A DNA stretch of 25,577 bases, from contig JAZNER010000053.1 in the NCBI GenBank assembly GCA_045588675.1, positions 1 through 25,577 on the forward strand. The letters are read 5' to 3'. Shown piece by piece: positions 14,637-22,409 of the stretch. Each line of letters opens with the position of its first letter. Positions within the stretch are counted from its first letter, which is position 1. The position numbers and the translations under genes are program-made. The notes beneath the pieces were generated by a model. It did no database searches. It saw only the letters and a program-made list of their open reading frames with translations, and was not told the origin of the DNA. Source of the stretch: SVTX01 sp045588675. Lineage in GTDB: Bacteria > Bacillota > Clostridia > Oscillospirales > CAG-272.

Positions 14637-17432
14637 TTATCGGTTCATCATTTTTTCGGAAAATTCTTCTCTTGTAATAAGAATTTTTCTTGGCTTGTTG
14701 CCGTCAGCAGGTCCGACATAGCCGAGCTCTTCCATTCGGTCAATAATTTTTGCCGCTCTGCCGTATCCTACCTCAAGTCTGCGTTGGAGCAAGGATGTTG
14801 AGATCTTACCCGCATCAATCGCCAGATCAACTGCGTCATAAAGCTTTGCATCCTCGTCGCCCGAGCCGCCGCTGAAATTGCTCTCGCTGGCCGCACTCTT
14901 GCCGTTGCTTCCGCATTTAGCCGCCTCAACATCGATCGACATTTCAAACTCGCTGTCGTAAACAACAGGCGCATTGTTTTCACGAACATATTCAACAACT
15001 CTCTCAACCTCTTCGTCGCTGACAAATGCTCCCTGAACACGCAAGGGCTTGGTCATACCAACAGGAGAGAACAGCATATCTCCGCGTCCGCAAAGCTTTT
15101 CCGCACCCGGCATATCAATAATCGTTCTGGAGTCAACCTGTGACATTACAGTAAAGGCAATTCTTGACGGAATATTTGCTTTAATCAAGCCTGTGATTAC
15201 ATCAACCGACGGGCGCTGTGTGCCAATAATCAGGTGAATACCTGCCGCTCTCGCCTTTTGAGCAATACGGCAAACTGCGGTTTCAACCTCGTCCTTGGCT
15301 GTCATCATAAGGTCGGCAAACTCGTCAATGATAATAACAAGTCGCGGCATATACGGCTTATCGGGGTCATTCTTTGTAATTTCATTGTATCCGGTAATGT
15401 TACGAACTCCAACCTCTTCAATAAGCTCAAAGCGCTTTTCCATCTCGTTTACAGCCGAGTTGAGCGCACCTGCCGCCTTCTTCGGATTGCTTACAATGCG
15501 GCAGCAAAGGTGTGGAATATCCTTATAAACCTTAAATTCAACTTTTTTGGGATCAATAAGCAGGAGCTTTACCTCACTTGGCTTTGCGCGGTAAAGAATA
15601 CTCATAATAATTGAGTTTATACAAACCGATTTACCCGATCCCGTTGTACCTGCAACAAGCAGGTGAGGCATTTTTTCAATATCAAATACAACAGGGTGAC
15701 CTGCAACATCCGCACCAAGACAGGAAGCAATCTTGCTCTTGTTTTCTGTAAATTCGGGATTTTCAATGATTGTGCGGAGATTGACCGCAAACTTCTGCTC
15801 ATTCGGAACCTCAATACCAACCGCAGTTTTACCTGGAATTGGTGCTTCAATTCTTACGCCGAATTTTGATGCGAGCGCATACGAAATGTCGTCAACAAGA
15901 TTTACGATCTTCTTCACACGGATGCCCGCTTCAAGCTTAACCTCGTAGCGAGTAATCGTAGGACCGCACGAGCAGTTGATTTCCTTAACCTCAATTCCGA
16001 ACTCCTGCAAAACATTGCGAAGCTTTTGAGCATTCGCCTCTATTTCCACAGGGTCAGAGGCGTACTTTCCGCTTCCCTTTTCAAGAAGCTCCACAGGGGG
16101 ATATCTGTATTCGGGAACTTGAACAGGAGCAGGTCTGCTTTCCTCAAAGACAAGCACATCATCCTCCTCGTCATCCTCATCTTCAAGCTCAATGTCAAGG
16201 TCATCTCCCGCTTCCTCTTCAATAGCGGTTTCTTCGTCGTCATCAAAGAGGTCATTAAGCATATCGTCAACGGTATTGGTATTTTTCTTTTTAGTGCCGT
16301 CCTTAACAAAAACAACCGTCTTTTCGCTCTCACTCATAACCGAAGTGTCAAGCTCATCTTCCTCGTCTTTATTCTCGGAATCATCTACGCCGTTTTCAGT
16401 TTTGAGCTCATCATCGCGCGATACCTGATCATCAGAAAACGCGTTAAGCTTGATTTCTTCCTCGTCCACATCTTCTTCCGAAGCAAATGTAGGTATGTTG
16501 ATTATACAAGTATCTTCTTTAGCATTCAAAGCCTTTTGCTCTTCTTCTTTCAGCTTAGCCTCTTCAAGCTTAGCTTGCTCTAAAGCAAGCCTTTTTTGCT
16601 CCTTTTCTTCGGCATCTGCAATTCTTTTAGCTTCTTTGGCTTCAAGGAGCTCAAGGCGCTTTTTCTCCTCTGCCGCTTTCTTGTCCTCAGCCTTATGTGC
16701 CTTTCTGAGTTTTGCGCGCTCACAAGCCGCCTTATAAGATTTCTTAATTCTCTTTCCAATAAACACAGCCGCTTCAACGGGGGTCGTTCCAAACAAGAAT
16801 AAAAGCAGGGGAATAAGAATAGCAACAAGCACAAAAATCGTGCCGACAATACTTAAAATATAAACCAAACCAAAGCTCAACAGTCCGCCGACAACACCGC
16901 CGCCGCCATAAGCCGCGCCGTCTAAAAAGAGCTGTGAAATATCACTTGAAAAGCCCTCTCGTCCGCCCGACATATACATAAATGTGTGACAGAGCGCAGA
17001 AATAGCAGAAACAGAAACAAAACCTACAAGCATATTAGTTGCCACGAAGGAGCGACGGTCGTACTTCTTCCAAAAAACAACAAATAAAATCAAAATGACA
17101 GGCATAAAATAAGCCGCATAGCCAAAGGTGCCGAGCAAACCGTAGCAAAAATAGAAGCCGACAAGACCTAAGGTATGCTCGCTCTCTCTGCCGCCAAGAA
17201 GCATATTTTCAGGATTGCAAAAAGCATTTGCAACAAAGCATAATATACACCAAATTGCCAACACTGCAAAAACATAAGGTATCAAATGATATGCAAAGGG
17301 CTTTTTGGTTTTCGTAGCGGCATTGGGGTTTTCCTTACCGTTATCCTTATTATTGCTTTGTTTTTGGTTTTTGGCTTTTTCTTTTGAGTACTCTGATTTT
17401 GCGTATTCCTTTTTATTCTTTATATCTGCCAT
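14637..17432 (-). CDS. ftsK: DNA translocase FtsK/SpoIIIE
   Basis: This is the hexameric DNA pump that clears chromosomes from division septa and, in spore formers, packs the forespore chromosome. The 931-residue protein has a basic N-terminus and four or so membrane helices (about 48-215). A Lys/Glu/Ala coiled-coil-like stretch (about 235-305) and a very acidic linker (about 310-430) follow. The RecA-type motor has Walker A GTTGSGKS (595-602) and Walker B LVIIIDEF (698-705) and includes GTQRPSVDVITGLIKANIPSRIAF. The C-terminal gamma winged helix (about 855-931) reads DAKLYDAVDLAIDAGKISTS...GRAAKIIDRMEELGYVGPADG and would read polar DNA guide sequences. The start has AGGAAGGA upstream. Sequence alone does not separate FtsK from SpoIIIE. 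It heads a minus-strand unit of five closely spaced genes. Confidence 0.97.
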   Translation of the reverse strand: MADIKNKKEYAKSEYSKEKAKNQKQSNNKDNGKENPNAATKTKKPFAYHLIPYVFAVLAIWCILCFVANAFCNPENMLLGGRESEHTLGLVGFYFCYGLLGTFGYAAYFMPVILILFVVFWKKYDRRSFVATNMLVGFVSVSAISALCHTFMYMSGGREGFSSDISQLFLDGAAYGGGGVVGGLLSFGLVYILSIVGTIFVLVAILIPLLLFLFGTTPVEAAVFIGKRIKKSYKAACERAKLRKAHKAEDKKAAEEKKRLELLEAKEAKRIADAEEKEQKRLALEQAKLEEAKLKEEEQKALNAKEDTCIINIPTFASEEDVDEEEIKLNAFSDDQVSRDDELKTENGVDDSENKDEEDELDTSVMSESEKTVVFVKDGTKKKNTNTVDDMLNDLFDDDEETAIEEEAGDDLDIELEDEDDEEDDVLVFEESRPAPVQVPEYRYPPVELLEKGSGKYASDPVEIEANAQKLRNVLQEFGIEVKEINCSCGPTITRYEVKLEAGIRVKKIVNLVDDISYALASKFGVRIEAPIPGKTAVGIEVPNEQKFAVNLRTIIENPEFTENKSKIASCLGADVAGHPVVFDIEKMPHLLVAGTTGSGKSVCINSIIMSILYRAKPSEVKLLLIDPKKVEFKVYKDIPHLCCRIVSNPKKAAGALNSAVNEMEKRFELIEEVGVRNITGYNEITKNDPDKPYMPRLVIIIDEFADLMMTAKDEVETAVCRIAQKARAAGIHLIIGTQRPSVDVITGLIKANIPSRIAFTVMSQVDSRTIIDMPGAEKLCGRGDMLFSPVGMTKPLRVQGAFVSDEEVERVVEYVRENNAPVVYDSEFEMSIDVEAAKCGSNGKSAASESNFSGGSGDEDAKLYDAVDLAIDAGKISTSLLQRRLEVGYGRAAKIIDRMEELGYVGPADGNKPRKILITREEFSEKMMNR

Positions 17433-17536
17433 TTGTTTGTCCTTCCTATGTATGGTCCGCGCAAGAAAATGTGCTTATAGGGGGTTGAAATCACGCGAAA
17501 ACCTTAAATTTGAATAAATATATTATATTCTTTATT

Positions 17537-17565
17537 ATTATAACATACTTTTAGTAAATTGTAAA
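17537..17565 (-). promoter_or_regulatory. Sigma-A promoter of the ftsK unit
   Basis: On the minus strand TTTACA (17565-17560), a 17-base spacer and a perfect TATAAT (17542-17537) lie about 105 bases upstream of the ftsK start codon, leaving a 5' leader of roughly 97 bases. Confidence 0.8.
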
Positions 17566-17736
17566 GTCTGTAAAAGGCGTTTTTTTGTAAAAAATAAAAG
17601 CAATTTTAACATTATTTTCCGCATTTTCGGAAAAATCTGCGGCTCATCAACAAAGCAAATATCTACAGTTTTCCTGCGACAGCATATAACGGCTCGTTTT
17701 TGTAACAAAAAATTTACAAATAATTTATTTTATGTC
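17566..17736. other. AT-rich spacer between divergent promoters, with a small palindrome
   Basis: This non-coding stretch separates the divergent ftsK and rpsO promoters. It is very AT-rich. The one structure I see is an inverted repeat, TTTTCCG (17615-17621) and CGGAAAA (17628-17634), separated by 6 bases and placed about 100 bases upstream of rpsO's -35 box. It could be an operator or chance. Confidence 0.35.
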
Positions 17737-17765
17737 TTTACAAATTGAAAAATATATGTTATAAT
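17737..17765 (+). promoter_or_regulatory. Sigma-A promoter of rpsO
   Basis: TTTACA, a 17-base spacer and TATAAT lie 129 bases upstream of the rpsO ATG, giving an unusually long leader of about 120 bases. Confidence 0.85.
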
Positions 17766-17851
17766 AACCCTTAGCATAACGACAGCACGGCTTTACGGAA
17801 ACATTTTGTTGCGCAAGGCGCAAAATTCACCCCTCCGATTGCGGTGCAGCT

Positions 17852-17896
17852 CGTATTTGCAAAAATATTTTATTTTCGAAAGGTGAATACGAAAAT
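17852..17896 (+). promoter_or_regulatory. rpsO leader: hairpin enclosing the ribosome binding site, with an alternative pairing
   Basis: ATTTTCG (17872-17878) can pair perfectly with CGAAAAT (17890-17896), closing a loop that holds the Shine-Dalgarno AAAGGTG; the stem takes in the first two bases of the ATG. A competing pairing, CGTATT (17852-17857) with AATACG (17886-17891), uses part of the same 3' strand, so the two cannot form together. S15 autoregulates its own translation by binding leader structures in several bacteria; this arrangement fits that but is not proof. Confidence 0.5.
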
Positions 17897-18158
17897 GACA
17901 GCACAAGAAAAGCAGGCAATTATCGAAAAGTATGCAACTCACGAGGGCGACACAGGTTCTCCCGAGGTACAGATTGCTATTCTCACACACAGAATTTCCA
18001 ATCTTACAGAGCACCTCAAGGGCAACCACAAGGACAACCACAGCCGTCGCGGTCTTTTCAAGATGGTTGGTCACAGAAGAAATCTTCTCAACTATCTCCA
18101 GAAGGTTGACATCGAAAGATACAGAGCTATCGTTGAAAAGCTCGGTCTTAGAAAGTAA
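17895..18158 (+). CDS. rpsO: 30S ribosomal protein S15
   Basis: S15 binds the 16S rRNA three-way junction early in 30S assembly. The 87-residue product MTAQEKQAIIEKYATHEGDT... contains the family core GSPEVQIAILTHRISNLTEHL and the RRGLFKMVGHRRNLLNYL rRNA-binding segment, and ends VEKLGLRK. I chose the ATG at 17895, preceded by GAAAGGTG; the open frame extends 17 codons upstream but that part is leader RNA. It sits upstream of pnp, the same order as in many bacteria. Its promoter is strong and its leader long and structured. Confidence 0.97.
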   Translation: MTAQEKQAIIEKYATHEGDTGSPEVQIAILTHRISNLTEHLKGNHKDNHSRRGLFKMVGHRRNLLNYLQKVDIERYRAIVEKLGLRK

Positions 18159-18173
18159 TAATTGTATAGGAAA

Positions 18174-18201
18174 CGGAGTGGCGAGCTTTTTTGTCACTCC
18201 G
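18174..18201 (+). terminator. Weak terminator or attenuator after rpsO
   Basis: CGGAGTG and CACTCCG form a 7-bp stem with a 14-base loop, followed by CTTCTTCC rather than a clean T run. It may end some rpsO transcripts while letting others run into pnp. Confidence 0.45.
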
Positions 18202-18264
18202 CTTCTTCCTGTCTGCGCTATTATTAAAAGTGCAAAAAGTGGGGATTTGAAAGTAAAATGAGCC

Positions 18265-18293
18265 TTGAAAATTGCCGTTTAAAGCTGTAAAAT
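18265..18293 (+). promoter_or_regulatory. Predicted sigma-A promoter of pnp
   Basis: TTGAAA, a 17-base spacer and TAAAAT lie between rpsO and the pnp leader hairpin. A start near 18300 would give a leader of about 135 bases consisting mostly of the hairpin at 18321-18402. Confidence 0.65.
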
Positions 18294-18320
18294 CCCACGA
18301 AAATCAAAACCGACCAAATG

Positions 18321-18402
18321 CACACGAGGGCTTTTAGTGCTTAGATATTTACCTAAATTTTAATGCTTTTGGGTAAATATTTAAGGGCTAAAACTCCGTG
18401 TG
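18321..18402 (+). promoter_or_regulatory. Long imperfect hairpin in the pnp leader
   Basis: The left arm (18321-18353, starting CACACGAGGG and ending ATATTTACC) pairs with the right arm (18371-18402, starting GGGTAAATAT and ending CTCCGTGTG). Paired blocks are CACACG, AG, TTTTAG, TTA and ATATTTACC, with a small GGC bulge and a few mismatches; the loop is about 17 bases. The foot of the stem is only about 20 bases before the pnp ribosome binding site. In Escherichia coli a leader stem-loop before pnp is the substrate of RNase III-triggered autoregulation by PNPase; this hairpin is placed in the same way. Confidence 0.7.
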
Positions 18403-18435
18403 TTTGGAATATAAAAATTTAATGGAGGATTAAAA

Positions 18436-20580
18436 ATGTCCACAGAAATTATCAGCTCCAAAATGGAGTTCAAAAATTTCAAAAGCTTCAAGTACACACT
18501 TGCAGGCAGACCGCTCGTAATTGAAAACGGTAAAATGGCAGGTCTTGCAAACGGCTCTGTTCTTATTCGCTACGGTGAAACAGCAGTTCTCTGTTGCGCG
18601 ACTGCTTCGGAAAAGCCCCGTGACGGTATCGACTTCCTTCCCCTCTCTGTTGACTTTGACGAGAGAATGTACGCCGCAGGTAAAATCCCCGGCGGTTACT
18701 TAAAGCGTGAAGGCAAGCCCAGTGAAAAGGCTGTTCTTACCAGCCGTGTTATTGACCGTCCTATCCGTCCTCTCTTCCCCAAGGATTTGAGAAATGACGT
18801 AGCACTCACACTCACAGTTATGTCTGTTGACCCTGACTGTGCTCCTGAGGTTGCCGCTATGATAGGCGCTTCAACCGCTCTTGCAATCTCTGACATTCCG
18901 TGGAACGGCCCTATCGGCGGCGTTCACGTAGGTCTTATTGACGGCAAGTTTATCATCAACCCCACAACAGAAGAGCAGAAGGTTTCAGACCTCCAGCTCA
19001 CAGTTGCAGCTTCTCGCGAAAAGGTCGTTATGATCGAGGCGGGCGCAAACGAGGTTGACGATAAGGTTATGTACGACGCTATTATGCTCGCTCATAAGGA
19101 AATCAAGGATTTGCTTGAATTTATCAACGCTATAGTTGATGAAATAGGCAAGCCTAAATTTGAGTACCCCTCTTGCGAGCTTGACCACGACATGTTTGAC
19201 AAGATCTTCGCATTCTGCGAAAAGGACCTTATGTATGCTCTTGATACAGACGACAAGACTGTTCGTGATGCAAGAGTATTCCCTATCAAAGAAGCAATTC
19301 TTGAAAAGTTCACAGAGGAATATCCCGACCTTCCTACACAAATGGAAGAGCTTGTTTATAAGATGCAGAAGAAGATAGTTCGCCGTTGGTTGCTCAACGA
19401 CAAGAAGCGTGTTGACGGAAGAGCTATGAACCAAATTCGCGGACTTGCTGCTGAGGTTGATATTCTTCCCCGCGCACACGGCTCGGGTCTTTTCACAAGA
19501 GGTCAGACACAGGTTCTCACAGTTGCTACTCTCGGTACACTTTCTGAAGCTCAGATGCTTGACGGAATTGATGCCGACACAAGCAAGAGATATATGCACC
19601 ACTACAATATGCCCGGCTTCTCAACAGGTGAAGCCAAGGCAGTTCGTTCTCCCGGACGCCGCGAAATCGGTCACGGCGCGCTCGCTGAGCGTTCACTTGT
19701 TCCCGTTCTTCCCTCAGAAGAGGAATTCCCCTACGCAATCAGACTTGTTTCCGATGTAGTTTCATCTAACGGCTCTACATCTCAAGGCTCTGTTTGCGGC
19801 TCTACACTTGCTCTTATGGCAGCAGGTGTTCCGATCAAGGCTCCCGTTGCAGGTATTTCCTGCGGTTTGATCACTGCAGAAGACGGAAGCTGGGATACAA
19901 TGATCGATATTCAGGGACTTGAAGACTTCTATGGCGATATGGACTTTAAGGTTGCAGGTACAAAGAAGGGTATCACATCTATTCAGATGGACTTGAAGGT
20001 TGACGGTCTTACACCCGAAATTATCGCTCGCGCGTTTGAGCAGACAAAAGCAGGACGCGAATATATCATTGATGAAGTAATCTTGAAGGCTATTGATGCT
20101 CCTCGTGCTGAGGTTTCAAAATACGCTCCCAAGATGACCTCATTCAAGATCGACCCCGACAAGATCAGAGAAGTAATCGGTAAGGGCGGCTCTGTAATTC
20201 AGAAGATTTGCGCAGATAGCGGCGCTAAGGTTGACATTAACGACGAGGGCGTAATCTGCATCGCGGCTATCAATGCTGAAAGCGCAGCAATCGCAAAGTC
20301 TATGATTGATGCAATCGTGTTTGAACCTGAGGTTGGCTGCACATACAACGGAACAGTTGTTAAAATTCTTGCAAGCAAGGACAAGCCCAACGAAGATATT
20401 GGATGCTTTGTTGAGTATGCTCCCGGCAAGGAAGGAATGGTTCACATTTCCAAGATTTGTGACAAGAGAATTAACAAGGTTACTGACGCGGGCATTGACG
20501 TTGGTTCTTCGGTTAAGGTGAAGTTCATGGGACTTGATAAGAAGGGCAGAATGGACTTCTCTATCAGAGATGCCGAATAA
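18436..20580 (+). CDS. pnp: Polyribonucleotide nucleotidyltransferase (PNPase)
   Basis: PNPase is a phosphorolytic 3'-5' exoribonuclease of RNA turnover. The 714-residue protein has a first RNase PH domain (about 15-150, with YGETAVLCCAT) and a helical spacer. The catalytic second RNase PH domain (about 325-550) carries FTRGQTQVLTVATLGT, PGRREIGHGALAERSLVPVLP and SSNGSTSQGSVCGSTLALMAAGVP. A KH domain (IREVIGKGGSVIQKI, about 575-590) and a C-terminal S1 domain (GCFVEYAPGKEGMVHISKI) ending GRMDFSIRDAE complete it. Length is normal. The start has GGAGG 7 bases upstream and a hairpin leader before that. It follows rpsO. Confidence 0.98.
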   Translation: MSTEIISSKMEFKNFKSFKYTLAGRPLVIENGKMAGLANGSVLIRYGETAVLCCATASEKPRDGIDFLPLSVDFDERMYAAGKIPGGYLKREGKPSEKAVLTSRVIDRPIRPLFPKDLRNDVALTLTVMSVDPDCAPEVAAMIGASTALAISDIPWNGPIGGVHVGLIDGKFIINPTTEEQKVSDLQLTVAASREKVVMIEAGANEVDDKVMYDAIMLAHKEIKDLLEFINAIVDEIGKPKFEYPSCELDHDMFDKIFAFCEKDLMYALDTDDKTVRDARVFPIKEAILEKFTEEYPDLPTQMEELVYKMQKKIVRRWLLNDKKRVDGRAMNQIRGLAAEVDILPRAHGSGLFTRGQTQVLTVATLGTLSEAQMLDGIDADTSKRYMHHYNMPGFSTGEAKAVRSPGRREIGHGALAERSLVPVLPSEEEFPYAIRLVSDVVSSNGSTSQGSVCGSTLALMAAGVPIKAPVAGISCGLITAEDGSWDTMIDIQGLEDFYGDMDFKVAGTKKGITSIQMDLKVDGLTPEIIARAFEQTKAGREYIIDEVILKAIDAPRAEVSKYAPKMTSFKIDPDKIREVIGKGGSVIQKICADSGAKVDINDEGVICIAAINAESAAIAKSMIDAIVFEPEVGCTYNGTVVKILASKDKPNEDIGCFVEYAPGKEGMVHISKICDKRINKVTDAGIDVGSSVKVKFMGLDKKGRMDFSIRDAE

Positions 20581-20606
20581 TTAATTTACAAAAATTTGTT
20601 TCATTC

Positions 20607-20640
20607 TCAGAGTGTGGGGATCAAAAAATCCCCCGCTCTC
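20607..20640 (+). terminator. Hairpin after pnp
   Basis: A GGGGA / TCCCC core with flanking GAG / CTC pairings and an A-rich loop lies 26 bases after the pnp stop. No T run follows, so termination may be weak, and pnp transcripts could reach the next gene. Confidence 0.4.
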
Positions 20641-20673
20641 AAATAATAAAAAATACGAAAGGAGCTTTCTTCA

Positions 20674-21609
20674 ATGGATTTTTTCGGAATTGACAGAAAA
20701 CAATTGCAAAAAATTACACTAACTATAATTGCCTCTCTGACCTTAATTTCCTTGGTGCTTCTTCTCATTATAATAATCGGCAGCGTGGAAGGCAGAAATC
20801 CCAATAAGATTGACCACCACATTTACAATGTCGATGAAATAGAATTTACCGACACGAGCGTTACATCCGATATGCTTACACACGGCACGCTTTTACTTGT
20901 AAACAGCGGCCACAAATATGATATTCCTTCTAATTTAAAGCTTGTTAATATAGCCGAATATAGAAATCAGCACAAGGAAGGCGAAGGCAATCCCTACGGC
21001 ACTTCCGATATGACTAATATGAAGCTTGAAGCAAACGCTATGGCACAGGCTCACAAAATGCTTGTGGCTATGGAAGGCGCTACAGGTGAGTTTGTTTATA
21101 TTACATCAGGCTTTCGTTCTCTTGAAGAACAATCAAAGTCTGCAATTGAGCCCGGATACAGTGAGCACCACACAGGTCTGCTTATGTCCTTAAAAAATGA
21201 AAACTTCGGAGAGCTTTCGGCAGATTGTGCAGCTTGGCTCAACGGAAATTGTTCAAAATACGGATTTGTTCAGCGCTACCCCGCAGACAAATCAGAGCAG
21301 ACAGGCATTGAGGAATATACAAACGCATACCGTTATGTTGGTCTTCCCCACTCAAGCTATATGACAGCAAATAATATTTGTTTGGAAGAATACATAGCTT
21401 ATTTAAAAAGCAGTACAAGCTACAAGGAGCCTTTGTCAATAAACGGCTCTGACGGCTCGACATATTTGGTTTACTATACCGAAGCAAATGAGGGTGACAA
21501 TGTAAAGCTCCCCGTTCAGACAGCTAATCCCGATGGAAGTACAAATTTCCCCTATGAAATTTCGGGCTCAAACGACGGCGGAGTTATTGTTACAATAAAG
21601 GCAAATTAA
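20674..21609 (+). CDS. VanY/D-Ala-D-Ala carboxypeptidase-like membrane-anchored protein, probably inactive
   Basis: The 311-residue protein has one N-terminal membrane anchor (about 15-36), so the rest lies outside the cell. A VanY-like domain (about 110-250) is recognisable by YITSGFRSLEEQ (143-153), GYSEHHTGLLMSL (161-173), SKYGFVQRYPADK and the end RYVGLPHSSYM. In active members the SxHxxGxAxD motif supplies a zinc histidine and aspartate, and ExWHxRYVG supplies the catalytic glutamate and another zinc histidine. Here the aspartate position is Ser172 and the second motif is YTNAYRYVG, without Glu, Trp or His, so hydrolysis looks unlikely. The C-terminal 65 residues form a separate Gly/Asn-rich beta region (NPDGSTNFPYEISGSNDGGVIVTIKAN). 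It may bind peptidoglycan. GAAAGGAG precedes the start. Confidence 0.78.
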   Translation: MDFFGIDRKQLQKITLTIIASLTLISLVLLLIIIIGSVEGRNPNKIDHHIYNVDEIEFTDTSVTSDMLTHGTLLLVNSGHKYDIPSNLKLVNIAEYRNQHKEGEGNPYGTSDMTNMKLEANAMAQAHKMLVAMEGATGEFVYITSGFRSLEEQSKSAIEPGYSEHHTGLLMSLKNENFGELSADCAAWLNGNCSKYGFVQRYPADKSEQTGIEEYTNAYRYVGLPHSSYMTANNICLEEYIAYLKSSTSYKEPLSINGSDGSTYLVYYTEANEGDNVKLPVQTANPDGSTNFPYEISGSNDGGVIVTIKAN

Positions 21610-21624
21610 AATTGAGCTAAAAAC

Positions 21625-21650
21625 GGGCGGCCTATTAGGTCGCCCATTTT
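21625..21650 (+). terminator. Terminator after the VanY-like gene
   Basis: GGGCG-G-CCT / AGG-T-CGCCC with a 3-base loop is followed by ATTTTG. It begins 15 bases after the stop codon. Confidence 0.7.
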
Positions 21651-21681
21651 GCAAAATAAACTCTATACAGAGGTACAAGGT

Positions 21682-22404
21682 ATGAAATTTTTTACAAAGG
21701 AATGGTATCTTAATTTAGTTTCTTCGCTTGTTTGCTTTGATTTAAAGAAGAGCGAAAGGGCATCAAGAGCTGACACGAAATATTACAATTCCCTTTACAC
21801 GTCACAAGAAAAATGGTATTTAAGGCATAAAAAATCAGCTGCAAGGCACGAGAATATAAAATTTGACATAGAGCAAGCAAAGCTGGAATTTGCAAAGCAA
21901 ATTGAAGAAAATCTTGATTTTTTAAAAGCAAACCTTCCGTCAAGCTTATGGGAAAGTATGCCCGACGAGCGCTTTTTGGCACTGGGTGTTGCCAACTACA
22001 CAACAGTTGATGCTATCACACGTTATTGCGGAGAATTAAGCCGCAAATGTGACAAGGTTCAAAAGGAATATGAAAGTAATTGCGAAAGAGTTGCCGAGAG
22101 TATTGGGTGGTACGCAATCAATTCACTTGAAAAGCTTGTAAATGCAAGGATTTGCTCGATTGATGTCAACCAAGATGTAATAACACTGAAGACCTTGCCA
22201 GAGAACACCGGAATTGCTTGCAAGGTAGTTCTTTCGGGAGCAAAAATGACATCAAGTGACAATTTGCTTTCTTCTTACGTTCTCTACCCAGAGCTTTTAA
22301 GCGAGGGAGAAAAATATGTGTTAAATCTACTTTGCGAAGGTGAAAACAAAGCCTTAATTGAATTTTCAGCGGAATTTGACACAATTGAAATTGAAGATAT
22401 TTAA
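21682..22404 (+). CDS. DUF4085-like protein of unknown function
   Basis: The 240-residue protein starts MKFFTKEWYLNL, which I recognise as the start of the DUF4085 family; the function is unknown. A helical, charged N-terminal half (about 30-150, rich in Lys/Glu, including FDIEQAKLEFAKQIEENLDFLK) is followed by a beta-rich C-terminal part with acidic end FDTIEIEDI. No signal peptide or membrane helix is seen, so it is likely cytoplasmic. I chose the ATG at 21682, preceded by AGAGG; an ATG 11 codons earlier lies inside the preceding terminator and is unlikely. Confidence 0.7.
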   Translation: MKFFTKEWYLNLVSSLVCFDLKKSERASRADTKYYNSLYTSQEKWYLRHKKSAARHENIKFDIEQAKLEFAKQIEENLDFLKANLPSSLWESMPDERFLALGVANYTTVDAITRYCGELSRKCDKVQKEYESNCERVAESIGWYAINSLEKLVNARICSIDVNQDVITLKTLPENTGIACKVVLSGAKMTSSDNLLSSYVLYPELLSEGEKYVLNLLCEGENKALIEFSAEFDTIEIEDI

Positions 22405-22409
22405 AATAT

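Noticed and set aside
16026..16737. Serine- and phenylalanine-rich plus-strand frames opposite ftsK
   Set aside because: They arise from the acidic and Lys/Glu-rich linker of FtsK read backwards; there is no ribosome binding site and no domain.
18985..19602. A 205-codon minus-strand frame inside pnp
   Set aside because: It overlaps the catalytic part of PNPase in antisense, with no start signal and no family likeness.
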